From: Deltaproteobacteria bacterium
GTDB taxonomy: Bacteria; Desulfobacterota; Desulfobulbia; Desulfobulbales; SURF-16
NCBI GenBank assembly: GCA_016219175.1
Contig: JACRCD010000062.1
Coordinates: forward strand, 1-64,000
Length of the DNA: 64,000 bases
Reading direction: 5' to 3'
Shown: positions 1-8,158 of the stretch, one piece after another
Position numbering within the stretch: the first letter of the stretch is position 1
Layout of the letters: each line of letters begins with the position of its first letter
Made by a program: the position numbers and the translations under genes
Notes under the pieces: model-generated
Told to the model about the DNA's origin: nothing
Seen by the model: the letters and a program-made list of their open reading frames with translations, nothing else
Databases searched by the model: none

Positions 1-198
1 CAGAAACTCATAGGTCCGCGGGGTATTGGTTACCAGCAGGCGGCGGGGAAAGATTTTTTCCAGAATGGACGCCACATGCAGGATGACAGGCACCCCATGC
101 AGCAGGGCAAGGGCCTTGTTGCAGCCGAACCGCGAGCTGGCACCGCCGGCCAGGATAACCCCTGTTGTTTCTTCTGTTGCGGTTTGAGTGGCCGACAT
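1..198 (-). CDS. mobA: Molybdenum cofactor guanylyltransferase MobA, N-terminal part
   Basis: MobA transfers GMP from GTP to molybdopterin to make the guanine dinucleotide cofactor of enzymes such as formate dehydrogenase and nitrate reductase. The first 66 residues are in the window and the gene runs off the left edge. Residues 13-28 carry the nucleotidyltransferase signature GVILAGGASSRFGCNK, the usual GTP-binding loop of the family. The ATG lies one base after the TGA of the upstream HIT gene, so the two are probably co-transcribed and translationally coupled. The fold alone is shared with other NTP transferases, but the short LAGGxSxRxGxxKA form is typical of MobA. Confidence 0.85.
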   Translation of the reverse strand, partial: MSATQTATEETTGVILAGGASSRFGCNKALALLHGVPVILHVASILEKIFPRRLLVTNTPRTYEFL

Positions 199-199
199 A

Positions 200-544
200 T
201 CAACCCGGAGGCCAATTCATTCTGCGTCCTCCCAGAATGTGCATGTGGATGTGGAATACGGTCTGTCCCGCCTCCAGCCCATTGTTAAAAACAATCCGGA
301 AACCATCACCAATGCCGTTTTCAGTGGCCAGCCGGGCGCCGATCCGCATGACTTTGCCGATCAGTTGCTCATCTTCGCCGCCCATGGCGGCGGGGCCGGC
401 AATGTGTCTTTTGGGGATAACGAGAAAATGGGTGGGCGCCTGGGGCGAGATGTCCCAGAAGGCCAGCACCTCATCGTTCTCATAGAGTTTTTTGGCGGGA
501 ATATCCCCGCGAATGATTTTGCAGAACAGGCAGTTTGCGTCCAT
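200..544 (-). CDS. HIT family nucleotide-binding protein
   Basis: A 114-residue histidine-triad protein of the Hint/HinT type, which hydrolyses nucleoside phosphoramidates and related nucleotide conjugates in the cytoplasm. The catalytic triad HIHMH is at residues 98-102. Two cysteines at residues 5 and 8 (CLFC) match the zinc-binding N-terminus seen in many bacterial HIT proteins. I chose the ATG at 544 because GAGGAG lies a few bases upstream and the protein then begins at the usual MDANCLFCKI; an in-frame start at 583 would add 13 unrelated residues. It is followed directly by mobA and is divergent from the deaminase gene at 669. The exact substrate cannot be deduced. Confidence 0.9.
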   Translation of the reverse strand: MDANCLFCKIIRGDIPAKKLYENDEVLAFWDISPQAPTHFLVIPKRHIAGPAAMGGEDEQLIGKVMRIGARLATENGIGDGFRIVFNNGLEAGQTVFHIHMHILGGRRMNWPPG

Positions 545-668
545 AGAGGCTCCTCGGGTAAATGTCGACGGGGTACGCTGCAATCAATATGAAAAAATGT
601 ACTGAAGCCTGTTGCCGATGTCAATTATTTCCCTTTGCGGCAAGAAACCTTTGCGGTATTTTCAGGGC

Positions 669-1985
669 ATGGACAGAGAACTCACCATCATCAATGCAAA
701 AATTTTTGCTGCTCATACCCCGCAAGGGTTCCTTGAGGACCACTTTATCAAAATCGGAGGGGGGCGCATCCTGGCGCTGGGGAGCATGGCCGCTTATGGG
801 CCCGGGAATTGCGGAAAACTTCTCGACGCCAGGGGGGCGCTGGTCATGCCCGGACTGGTCAACGGCCATAATCATGCCGCCATGAGCTTATTTCGCGGCC
901 TGGCCGATGATCTGCCCCTCATGCCCTGGCTGGAACAGCACATTTTTCCGGCCGAGGCCCGTTTTGTCAGGCCAGAGATGGTCTACTGGTGCACAAAACT
1001 CGCGGCGGCCGAGATGATTCTCTCCGGCACCACCACCGTGGCTGATGCCTATTTCCACGCGGATGAAGCCGCCGCGGCCTTTACGGAAGCGGGAATGCGG
1101 GCCGTGGCGGCCCACGGCGTCATCGATTTCCCGGCCCCCGGCGTACCCGATCCGGCGGAAAATGTGGCAGCCGTGGAGCATTTCATTGACAGATGGCTAG
1201 GGGCTGACCTCGTCACCCCGGCTGTTTTTGCCCATTCGCCCTATACCTGTTCCAGCCGTACCCTGGTGCGGGCCAAGGAGCTGGCCCGCTCCAGAAACGT
1301 GCCTTTTTTTATTCATCTCGCCGAAACAGAGGCGGAAAAGGGGATGATAAGCGATAAATGGCAGGGCTCGCCCGCCGCCTATTTGCATGACCTTGGGGTT
1401 CTTGATGAGCGCACGGTCTGTGTGCATGGGGTCTGGCTCGATGGGCATGACATTTCCCTGCTGGCCCTCAGCGGCGCCGCCGTGGTGACCTGTCCGGAAA
1501 GCAACATGAAGCTGGCCGCGGGCATGGCGCCGGTGGCCGAGCTGCTGAGCGCCGGGGTCCGGCTTGGCCTGGGAACGGATGGCTGCGCCAGTAATAACGA
1601 TCTGGACCTGTTTGGGGAAATGGATATGTGCGCCAAGCTGCACAAGGTCCGCTCCCTGGATCCGGCAGCGCTTAAGGCCCGGGATGTGCTTGACATGGCG
1701 ACGGTTGCGGGCGCGCGTCTGCTGGGCTTTGCCGACGCGGGCGTTGTGGCCGCCGGCATGTTGGCCGATCTCATCATTGTTGATCTGGCGCAGCCCCACC
1801 TCACCCCCTTTTATGGGGTTGACAATCTGGTGTATGCCGCGGACGGGGCAGATGTGCGGAGCGTCATAATCAACGGCAGGCTGGTCATGGAGGAGAGGAG
1901 GATCTTGACCTTTGACGTGGCGGAAGTCATGGACAGGGTGGCGGCCATGGCCAGGGATGTTCGCCGAGCCGCCCCGGGCTGGTGA
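669..1985 (+). CDS. mtaD: Amidohydrolase, 5-methylthioadenosine/S-adenosylhomocysteine deaminase family
   Basis: A 438-residue member of the metal-dependent amidohydrolase superfamily in the MtaD/SAH deaminase branch, which deaminates S-adenosylhomocysteine, methylthioadenosine or adenosine to the inosine forms. The metal-binding HNH at residues 67-69 (PGLVNGHNH), a HLAETEAE histidine/glutamate segment, a VHGVWLD histidine and the GTDGCASNN metal aspartate are all visible. The start at 669 (MDRELT) is favoured over 612 because the family begins just before the first beta strand; no strong ribosome site decides it. The gene is convergent with pcm. Related families such as guanine or cytosine deaminases are less likely from the motif spellings. 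Substrate choice needs biochemistry. Confidence 0.82.
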   Translation: MDRELTIINAKIFAAHTPQGFLEDHFIKIGGGRILALGSMAAYGPGNCGKLLDARGALVMPGLVNGHNHAAMSLFRGLADDLPLMPWLEQHIFPAEARFVRPEMVYWCTKLAAAEMILSGTTTVADAYFHADEAAAAFTEAGMRAVAAHGVIDFPAPGVPDPAENVAAVEHFIDRWLGADLVTPAVFAHSPYTCSSRTLVRAKELARSRNVPFFIHLAETEAEKGMISDKWQGSPAAYLHDLGVLDERTVCVHGVWLDGHDISLLALSGAAVVTCPESNMKLAAGMAPVAELLSAGVRLGLGTDGCASNNDLDLFGEMDMCAKLHKVRSLDPAALKARDVLDMATVAGARLLGFADAGVVAAGMLADLIIVDLAQPHLTPFYGVDNLVYAADGADVRSVIINGRLVMEERRILTFDVAEVMDRVAAMARDVRRAAPGW

Positions 1986-2012
1986 AGACGCCGGAAAGAA
2001 CAGCGGGAAAGC

Positions 2013-2660
2013 TCAGCTGCCCCACCCCTCATTGCCGATCAGGCTGACAAAGCGCACCTTTTCGATGCAGGTCCGGGCAATGACCCCGTCAATTTTTTCC
2101 ACGGCCAGCAGATCCTGACTGATGCGGTCGCCGACCGGGATCACCAGTCTGCCCGGATCAGCCAGTTGATCCAGCAGGGGGAGAGGGATATGGGGGCCGG
2201 CGGCGGTAACGATGATGGCGTCATAGGGGGCGTATTCCGGCCAGCCCAGGGTGCCGTCATCAATTTTGCAGACAATATTAAGCAGGGTGAGCCGGTCAAA
2301 AATCCGGCGGGCCTTGATGTGCAGGTTTTTAATCCTCTCAACCGTATAGACCTTCTCGCAGAGGTGGGCCAGAATGGCGCTCTGGTAGCCGCAGCCGGTG
2401 CCGATTTCCAGCACTTTTTCGTGGCCTTTCAGCTGCAGGGCCTGGGTCATGAGGGCAACGATATAAGGTTGGGAGATGGTCTGCCCTTCGCCGATGGGAA
2501 GCGGGAAATCCCCATAGGCCTGACTTTGCAGGGCATCCTCGACAAAAACATTTCTGGGCACGGCGCCCATGGCCTCAAGAACGCGCGGGTCCGTGATGCC
2601 CCGTGGCACAAGTTGTTCCCGTACCATTCTGGCCCTGGCCAGTGCATAATTATTCGACAT
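2013..2660 (-). CDS. pcm: Protein-L-isoaspartate O-methyltransferase
   Basis: A 215-residue repair enzyme that methylates L-isoaspartyl residues formed in ageing proteins, using S-adenosylmethionine. The TISQPYIVA segment (61-69), diagnostic for PCMT, is followed by the SAM-binding glycine-rich loop VLEIGTGCGYQ (83-93) and the acidic VYTVERI strand. The start at 2660 gives MSNNYALAR; an upstream start at 2705 would add 15 residues lying inside the previous gene. The start overlaps the end of the SmpA-like lipoprotein gene by 11 bp, which suggests coupling. Length and motifs are ordinary for the family. Confidence 0.93.
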   Translation of the reverse strand: MSNNYALARARMVREQLVPRGITDPRVLEAMGAVPRNVFVEDALQSQAYGDFPLPIGEGQTISQPYIVALMTQALQLKGHEKVLEIGTGCGYQSAILAHLCEKVYTVERIKNLHIKARRIFDRLTLLNIVCKIDDGTLGWPEYAPYDAIIVTAAGPHIPLPLLDQLADPGRLVIPVGDRISQDLLAVEKIDGVIARTCIEKVRFVSLIGNEGWGS

Positions 2661-3039
2661 CAGGGAGATCGTGGCTGGTAATGCCCGATTTTTTGAACTC
2701 TTCAACGGTCAATGAGCGGTAAGCGCAGGTGATAACCTTCTCGCCTTCAAAGCGCACCGTGACCACATCAACATCTTCCGTGCCCAGGTTGTCACCGATG
2801 AAAGGGGTCTTGCGCATGATGCTTTTATTCACCTGATAGTAAATCCACATTTCTCCGTATTGATCGGTCTGCTGGTCATCCGGGGCGCCCATGTAGGTCA
2901 GCACCTCATCCTTGCTGGTTCCCTGGGTCATCAGGCAGACATCGGAGGCCAGGTGGCGCACCGGGGAACCGAAAAAACAGGCTGAAAGAAAAAACAGACA
3001 GAAGACGAGCAGGAAGGTTGAGAATAATCTTTTTATCAT
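2650..3039 (-). CDS. Small lipoprotein with SmpA/OmlA-like domain
   Basis: A 129-residue predicted lipoprotein. The N-terminus MIKRLF followed by a hydrophobic stretch ends in the lipobox LSAC with cysteine 21, so the mature protein should be lipid-anchored in the envelope. The segment GTSKDEVLTYMGAPDD resembles the start of the SmpA/OmlA (BamE-like) fold, where a short helix precedes a G-x-P turn. ATG at 3039 is preferred over 3150, since only it puts the signal peptide at the N-terminus. No good Shine-Dalgarno is visible. Function is unknown beyond a likely envelope role; it is coupled to pcm. Confidence 0.75.
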   Translation of the reverse strand: MIKRLFSTFLLVFCLFFLSACFFGSPVRHLASDVCLMTQGTSKDEVLTYMGAPDDQQTDQYGEMWIYYQVNKSIMRKTPFIGDNLGTEDVDVVTVRFEGEKVITCAYRSLTVEEFKKSGITSHDLPDVE

Positions 3040-3299
3040 TTTTAAGGGGTGTTCACAGTTGAATTTATAAAAAATGGACCGGCGTACTTTGCTATAAATA
3101 TCCTGTAGGTTTGAATTTTGCAAGATTTCAAAGTTCGCGGCAGGGGACATTGCCGGAAAAGCATAACCCGGCGGCGCTGGACGAGATCCTTAGCGTAAGC
3201 ATTTTGATCATAGTTTCAAGATGATGTAAATCTGAGGGCTGATTTTTCAGACCCGGAGAGCAAGAATCTAAAAAATAAGGTTACCGGTCCGGGAATGTC

Positions 3300-3327
3300 T
3301 TGACCTTAAGTGTAAGATTATAATAAT
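3300..3327 (+). promoter_or_regulatory. Possible sigma-70 promoter of the zinc-ribbon gene
   Basis: TTGACC at 3300-3305 followed after about 16 bases by an AATAAT-like hexamer in an AT-rich stretch, 50-80 bases ahead of the start codon at 3381. A better TATAAT at 3319 is too close to the -35, so the exact -10 is uncertain. Confidence 0.35.
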
Positions 3328-3380
3328 TTATTATATATTTTCCAAAAAAACACCTTTAAATTTTCTGGGAGACAACCGTA

Positions 3381-4391
3381 ATGCGCTGCCCGAAGTGTGG
3401 ATACATCTCTTTTGATAACCTGCGAAGCTGTGCAAAATGCGCCGCAAGTCTTGAACGGATAAGCGACAGCATCACCGGAACAGTCGTCCGGGCGCAGGAA
3501 CCTTTTTTTCTGGCAACCGCATTAGGACATGCTGTCCAGCCGGGGCTGGGAGGGGAAGAGGTGGTGGAGTTTGATCTGGCCGAGGCGGATGAGCTGTCGG
3601 AATCCGGCGAGGAAATTGATCTGTCCGGGGAGGAAGAAGGTATCCCCATGGTGGATCTCTCACCCTTCGCGTCCTCCGCCGGGGTAGAGGTTGAGGATGA
3701 GGCCGGCATAAGTTTTTCGCTCCCTGAAGAGGAAGAAGAGGAAGTGACCGAGATGGCCGCGGGCGCGGAGGAAGAGGTTGCAGCCGGGGAACATGGCACC
3801 ATCGACTTCATGCCGGGAGAGGAACTTGCTGAAGAACCGGAGACCCTGCCGGGGGAAGAGGGCTATGCGCTTGATCTGCCCCTGGAGGAATCCCGTGAGG
3901 CTGAAGCGGAAGGGATAGCGTTCGCCTTACCGCAGGAAGAGGAAGAGGTTTCCTGGGCCGGTGGAGAAGAGGAGGAGGCTCTGCCCGAGCTCGATTTTGA
4001 TACCGGCGAGGGGGAGGAAGCCCTTGCCCTGGATGCGGGTCTGATGCCCGGCGGCGTGGAAGAGCCCGCGGAAGAAGAGGAAGAGGCCGAGGCCGGCGGC
4101 GCCGGACTCAAGCTTGATATTGACGTTGATCTGGAAAACGAGCCGGCCGAAGAGGAAATGGTCTTTAATCTTGAAGACATAGACATGTCCGATCTGGTTA
4201 TCGAGGAACAGGGTGGCGCGCAAGATGCCACGGACCGCCCGGAAGAAACGGCCCTTGACCTGGAGGATTTTCTCAGCGAAGGGAAAAAAGACGAGGGCGG
4301 CATACCCATGAATCTGAGCATGGATGACATCGATCTGGGCGACGACGAGCAGGATAAGGAAAATGACGAGCTGCCGATCATCAAACACTAA
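3381..4391 (+). CDS. Zinc-ribbon protein with long acidic region
   Basis: A 336-residue protein of unknown function. It opens with a two-knuckle zinc ribbon (cysteines 3, 6, 17 and 20 in MRCPKCGYISFD...CAKC). Most of the rest is extremely rich in glutamate and aspartate with repeated short E-E-E-x-x runs and D-L/D-I-D blocks, and no transmembrane segment. Such proteins are common next to RDD membrane proteins in deltaproteobacteria, and here the RDD gene follows after 12 bp, so the two are an operon. GGGAG upstream supports the ATG. The acidic tail is probably disordered; a role in binding basic partners is only a guess. Confidence 0.8.
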   Translation: MRCPKCGYISFDNLRSCAKCAASLERISDSITGTVVRAQEPFFLATALGHAVQPGLGGEEVVEFDLAEADELSESGEEIDLSGEEEGIPMVDLSPFASSAGVEVEDEAGISFSLPEEEEEEVTEMAAGAEEEVAAGEHGTIDFMPGEELAEEPETLPGEEGYALDLPLEESREAEAEGIAFALPQEEEEVSWAGGEEEEALPELDFDTGEGEEALALDAGLMPGGVEEPAEEEEEAEAGGAGLKLDIDVDLENEPAEEEMVFNLEDIDMSDLVIEEQGGAQDATDRPEETALDLEDFLSEGKKDEGGIPMNLSMDDIDLGDDEQDKENDELPIIKH

Positions 4392-4403
4392 CGGCGGGAA
4401 GAT

Positions 4404-4871
4404 ATGACGGAAAGCGAATTCCATCCCGCCCGCAGGGGCGAAACCGTCGACTTTGGCACCCGGGGCGTGGCCTTCATGATTGACGGCGTGTTTCTGGCCT
4501 GCCTTGCCGGCTGCACCTTTTTTATTCTGGCTGGCATGGCGGTTGAGTTCATGCAGGCCGGCAGGCAGAATTTTCTCGTCCTGCTGGGGCTGGCGGTCCT
4601 GTCGGCCCTGGCGCTGCCCGCCCTGCTTGCCACCTTTTATTTTATCGTGCTGCACAGCCATGGCGGCCAGACACTGGGCAAGGTGTTCATGGGCATCAAG
4701 GTTGTGTCCGACAGCGGGGAAAACCTTTCCGCCGGGGCTTCCTTTCTGCGCCTGGTCGGTTATCTTCTCTCCGCCGTGCCCCTGGGCGCGGGTTTTCTAT
4801 GGTCTGTGGTGGATAAGGATTGTTCCGCCTGGCATGACAGGCTGGCCTGCAGCCGGGTCATTTATGTGTAG
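4404..4871 (+). CDS. RDD family membrane protein
   Basis: A 155-residue integral membrane protein of the RDD family. It starts with FHPARRGETVDFGTRGVAF, then two hydrophobic helices (about residues 28-52 and 60-82), the HGGQTLGKVFMGIKVV loop and a last helix before WSVVDKDCSAWHDRLA, the arginine/aspartate-bearing signature that names the family. The family's biochemical role is poorly known; some members act as Na+(Li+)/H+ antiporters. It is the second gene of the operon with the acidic zinc-ribbon protein. GGGAAG precedes the ATG. Confidence 0.85.
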   Translation: MTESEFHPARRGETVDFGTRGVAFMIDGVFLACLAGCTFFILAGMAVEFMQAGRQNFLVLLGLAVLSALALPALLATFYFIVLHSHGGQTLGKVFMGIKVVSDSGENLSAGASFLRLVGYLLSAVPLGAGFLWSVVDKDCSAWHDRLACSRVIYV

Positions 4872-4885
4872 CATGGAAAAATTGC

Positions 4886-4914
4886 TTGACAAGGAAGAGG
4901 TATTTCGATACTTT
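4886..4914 (+). promoter_or_regulatory. Sigma-70 promoter of tRNA-Phe
   Basis: TTGACA (4886-4891), 17-base spacer, TACTTT (4909-4914). The expected transcription start is around 4921, a few bases before the mature tRNA 5' end at 4925. Confidence 0.8.
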
Positions 4915-4924
4915 CTCCTTTTTC

Positions 4925-5000
<76 letters not shown>

Positions 5001-5007
5001 AGATATT

Positions 5008-5046
5008 AAAGGGTTTGTGGCATTTATGCTGCAAACCCTTTTTTTC
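5008..5046 (+). terminator. Intrinsic terminator after tRNA-Phe
   Basis: Stem AAAGGGTTTG (5008-5017) pairs with CAAACCCTT (5032-5040) and is followed by a run of T. Confidence 0.85.
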
Positions 5047-5609
5047 GTTTCCCATCGATCTCCTCCCTTTGGATTTTTTTAGGCCTCAATTTGGCGTTCA
5101 AGGGTAAGTTTTTTTTCACCATTTTCACCGTCTAAAACCTAAACTGGCCTTCTGCCCTTACACTGCCATACCCCTGTCATTTTCCTTGCAAGTAATCACC
5201 TTAAATGTGATATTGTTAGTGGGGTTATTTGAGAAAATATATTGACTTTTGTGCGCTAGAAGAGGAAGGAAAAAGAAATCTATGGAATTCTTTGAGCTGG
5301 TAAACTGAAAATCTTGACAAAAGTATAGAGCAAGCTTGACCTCCATTTGTTTCATTTGCTTTATACAAGAATGCAGTGAGGCGCAAACTTACCCCGCTGC
5401 AAAGATTTGAGATCGCCGATGTTGCGGGGGAGCATATGGGGATGAAACGCGTCACCACTTGGAATAAAGAAAATTCACGATCTATTATATGCTCGTTTCC
5501 GTATTATGCTAGAAAATCGTGCCAGAAATTATTAGTCATCCTAACATGGCAATCCTTGTTCGGATAACTTAAGCTTTGTTTTAAGAGCCACAGAGAATGA
5601 TATTTCCCT
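5047..5609. other. AT-rich gap without a convincing gene
   Basis: About 560 bases between the tRNA terminator and the decayed methylase fragment. Short open frames occur at 5158-5355 (minus) and 5376-5567 (plus), but they have no recognisable domain or good ribosome site, and the base composition is more AT-rich than the flanking genome. I read it as eroded foreign DNA at the edge of the accessory patch. Most of this segment lacks any structure I can name. Confidence 0.4.
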
Positions 5610-5826
5610 CACTTATGGAAGAGATCTGGAAGAAAGACCTGACTAATGACCAGGATAAATCGATACTGCTCTGGACGAATATCAAGGTTTTACTAACGAA
5701 GAACTCGACTTTATCATTAATCATGACATCAAGTTCCGCATGGGGTCGGCGGCGGTTAATCTGGTGGTCCTGAAGAGGGATAACCGCTTGAAGTTTGACT
5801 TCATTGACTTTTACCCTAAGAGGTGA
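5610..5826 (+). pseudogene. Decayed C-terminal fragment of a type IIG-like restriction-modification enzyme
   Basis: The frame ending at the TGA at 5824-5826 reads ...LDEYQGFTNEELDFIINHD then IKFRMG and continues to FYPKR. A C-terminal F-x-x-E-E-L-D-F-I-I-N-x-D-I-K-x-R-M-G string is, as far as I know, typical of Eco57I-type combined methylase/nucleases. Upstream the frame is closed by a TAA near 5650, and other frames give short matching-looking pieces, so the gene has been truncated and frameshifted. The remaining tail holds the ribosome site of ptuA (AAGAGGTG), which overlaps its stop. I infer loss of an R-M gene in a defence island; family assignment rests on one short motif. Confidence 0.4.
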
Positions 5827-5831
5827 TTGCT

Positions 5832-7145
5832 ATGTTTGTTGAAGAATTAACCTTAGAAAATATTCGCTGTTTCGATAAAGCCACCTTGCGTTTCAAGGAT
5901 AAAAAATGGATTACTTTTCTTAGTCAAAATGGATGCGGAAAGAGCACGGTGCTCCAATCGCTGGCGTTACTTCTGGCTGGGCCTGAAGGCGCGCAGAAAC
6001 TTGCACCACGTCCTATCGGCTGGCTTCGTGATGAAGACCAGCCAGGCAAGCTTTCCATCAAGATCCACCAGTCTGGAAATGATCCCGGACAATTCGGGTC
6101 AAAGACAGTGACCCGCGCGTTTGGTTATACTTTTTATTTAACAGGCGGAAAGCGGTTGACAATTCGCAATAAGGTTCATACTGAACCTGGCGTTCATGAA
6201 TCTCCTGAAAAGCGGCTTACATGGCTGCGGCAGAATGCCTTTGCATCAAAAGGGACTGGATGGTTTGCCGTCGGCTATGGGGCGTTCCGCCGACTTACCC
6301 GCAAAAGTGAAATTATTGTGCCTTCCCTAGAGCCCCAGGCCCGCTATACGAATTTTTTTACCCAGTTCGATGAAGACCAGCCACTGTCAGCCTTTGAACG
6401 ATGGATGGTTTATCTGGATTACCGCATAGTTAAAAGCAATGATTCCGAAGCGAAACGGCAGAAGGAACTAGGGATCGCAGCGATCAATCGGTTGTTGCCG
6501 GAGGGAGTGCGATTCGACAGCGTGACTGCAGAAGGGCGAATCTTTTTCGATGTTGCAGGCTCAAAGGTTCCGACGCTGGCTTTGAGTGATGGTTACCGGA
6601 GTGTTCTCGCGCTGGCCGGTGATCTGGTTTGGCGATTAATCCAAGCTTTCCCGACAAGCGGGGATCCATTAAAGGAAGAAGGAATCGTGTTGATTGATGA
6701 GCTGGACATTCACCTCCATCCGATCTGGCAGCGCGATATAGCCCTCTGGCTCCGGGAGCAGTTCCCGAAGCTTCAATTCATTGTTGCTACCCATAGTCCG
6801 CTCATAGCTGCAGGGGCAGGTCCAGAAGCCCTTACGCTAAAATTTTCATTAACTGATGGCAAGGCCGTGGTTGAAAAGGTGCCGGATATTTCCCCCATGA
6901 ATGTCGACCGGATGCTGCAAAGCGCCGCTTTTGGCATCGTCTCCCCCTACTCACCACAGACCCAGAGTAAGATCGACCGCTATGATGAATTACTTCCTAA
7001 AGTGAAGAAACTGACCGGAAAAGAACAAAGCGAGTTTAAGCAACTCTCGCTTTTTATGAAAGACGCAAGACCAATCGGCGGACCTCCAGAACCTGATTCG
7101 ATTCAGGCAAAAGTTGAAGCATATCTGGAGAAGAAGCTCCAATGA
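5832..7145 (+). CDS. ptuA: Septu defence system ATPase PtuA
   Basis: A 437-residue AAA/ABC-type ATPase of the OLD/SMC-like class. Walker A is SQNGCGKST at residues 31-39, a signature-like LALSDGYRS precedes Walker B (IVLIDELDIHLHP), and the H-loop is VATHSPLIAA. The C-terminal region (ISPMNVDRMLQSAAFG onward) is the helical tail usual in PtuA. The next gene overlaps by 4 bp and encodes a PtuB-like HNH nuclease, which makes the pair a type I Septu anti-phage system; in characterised Septu the ATPase assembles with PtuB, and phage infection triggers DNA cleavage. I chose ATG 5832 (MFVEEL) over GTG 5823. No reverse transcriptase or retron RNA is seen, so it is not a retron-associated version. 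Composition is AT-richer than the neighbours, consistent with transfer. Confidence 0.85.
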   Translation: MFVEELTLENIRCFDKATLRFKDKKWITFLSQNGCGKSTVLQSLALLLAGPEGAQKLAPRPIGWLRDEDQPGKLSIKIHQSGNDPGQFGSKTVTRAFGYTFYLTGGKRLTIRNKVHTEPGVHESPEKRLTWLRQNAFASKGTGWFAVGYGAFRRLTRKSEIIVPSLEPQARYTNFFTQFDEDQPLSAFERWMVYLDYRIVKSNDSEAKRQKELGIAAINRLLPEGVRFDSVTAEGRIFFDVAGSKVPTLALSDGYRSVLALAGDLVWRLIQAFPTSGDPLKEEGIVLIDELDIHLHPIWQRDIALWLREQFPKLQFIVATHSPLIAAGAGPEALTLKFSLTDGKAVVEKVPDISPMNVDRMLQSAAFGIVSPYSPQTQSKIDRYDELLPKVKKLTGKEQSEFKQLSLFMKDARPIGGPPEPDSIQAKVEAYLEKKLQ

Positions 7146-7789
7146 TAAAAATTGTACGATCACCGAAACCAAAGGTGCTAGAACGGCACGAGATTGCATG
7201 GACCAATGTCCTTCTTGATGCTTCAACTGAGGAAGGGAAAAAAAGGGCGGAAAAGAAGTATCAACATCGTGAAATCAAGGATGCCCTGCTTGTTATGTTT
7301 CACGACAAATGTGCATACTGTGAGAGCAAAATTTCCCATATAGCGTATGAACAAATTGAACACTTCCGGCCGAAATCCAAATTTCCTGAACTGACGTTCG
7401 AATGGACAAATCTTCTTCTGTCGTGTCCTATCTGTAACGGGCTGGCATATAAAGGAGATCATTTTCCAGAAGAGACAGAAGGCGGGCCGCTGATCAATCC
7501 CTGTGAAGACATGCCAGATGAGCATCTCGATTTTGTTTTTGACCTAGATGCGCGGCTAGCAACAGTAGTCGGCAAGACAGCAAGAGGGGAAACTACTAAA
7601 AAGCTGCTGGGATTAAATCGCGATGATCTCCGTGCATATCGCACAAAGGTAATAATGAGGTTTTCCGTGTTGGCATCCTATGCAAAAACCGACCCCGAGG
7701 CCAAGAGGTTACTTGACGAGGCACGCAAGGATGATTGCGAGTATGCGGCCTTCGTTCGATCACTTCCCACTGGGGACATTGGGGGCTGA
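7142..7789 (+). CDS. ptuB: Septu defence system HNH nuclease PtuB
   Basis: A 215-residue HNH-type endonuclease. The zinc/metal frame is two CxxC pairs, CAYC (57-60) and CPIC (95-98), with the catalytic-region segment IEHFRPKSKFPE (72-83) and the following WTNLLLSCPICN. This spelling, including the YKGDHFP segment, is that of the PtuB/TIGR02646-type family found with PtuA. The start ATG overlaps the ptuA stop (ATGA), so the two are translated together. Expected role: the DNA-cutting effector of the Septu complex. All the cysteines and the histidine expected for the nuclease core are intact, so the system looks functional. Confidence 0.87.
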   Translation: MIKIVRSPKPKVLERHEIAWTNVLLDASTEEGKKRAEKKYQHREIKDALLVMFHDKCAYCESKISHIAYEQIEHFRPKSKFPELTFEWTNLLLSCPICNGLAYKGDHFPEETEGGPLINPCEDMPDEHLDFVFDLDARLATVVGKTARGETTKKLLGLNRDDLRAYRTKVIMRFSVLASYAKTDPEAKRLLDEARKDDCEYAAFVRSLPTGDIGG

Positions 7790-7969
7790 TTTTTTTAAAG
7801 AGAACTTTTGGGGGAAAAAAAGGGGGCTGTTTTTTTTAACAAAACAAACGGCAAAGCCGAACAAGCGTATAGAGAGGGACGGCGGGGAGCAGCTATCCCT
7901 GAAACTATTTCAGTGGCCGCCGCCCCTCATGCTGGTCGTCAAGCTCTGCCAGTAATAGGAGAAATTAAA

Positions 7970-8158
7970 ATGAATACCGCAAAAGACGAAGTAAAGTCAC
8001 TACTCCAAAGACTTCCAGACAATTGCACCTTTGAGGATATTCAATACCATCTGTATGTAATTGAAAAAATCCGCAAGGGATTAGATAGAGCCGAGGTTGA
8101 AGGCACAATTCCGCACGAGGAAGTTGAGAAAAGGTTGAGCAAATGGACTATAGAATAG
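7970..8158 (+). CDS. Antitoxin of a ParDE/RelBE-type pair
   Basis: A 62-residue protein, MNTAKDEVKSLLQ..., ending in EVEGTIPHEEVEKRLSKWT. The helical middle (FEDIQYHLYVIEKIRKGL) and the terminal IPHEEVEKRLSKW string are typical of small antitoxins encoded ahead of ParE/RelE toxins. AGGAG precedes the ATG. It overlaps the start of the toxin reading frame by 16 bp. It should bind and neutralise the toxin and autorepress the operon; since the toxin here is frameshifted, it may be an orphan. Confidence 0.7.
   Translation: MNTAKDEVKSLLQRLPDNCTFEDIQYHLYVIEKIRKGLDRAEVEGTIPHEEVEKRLSKWTIE

Noticed and set aside
5832-7789. Retron-associated version of PtuAB
   Set aside because: No reverse transcriptase motif and no inverted-repeat msr-msd region is visible within 5.0-8.5 kb.
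7845-7870. GGCAAAGCC as a riboswitch core downstream of ptuB
   Set aside because: No other GEMM block is near; chance match.
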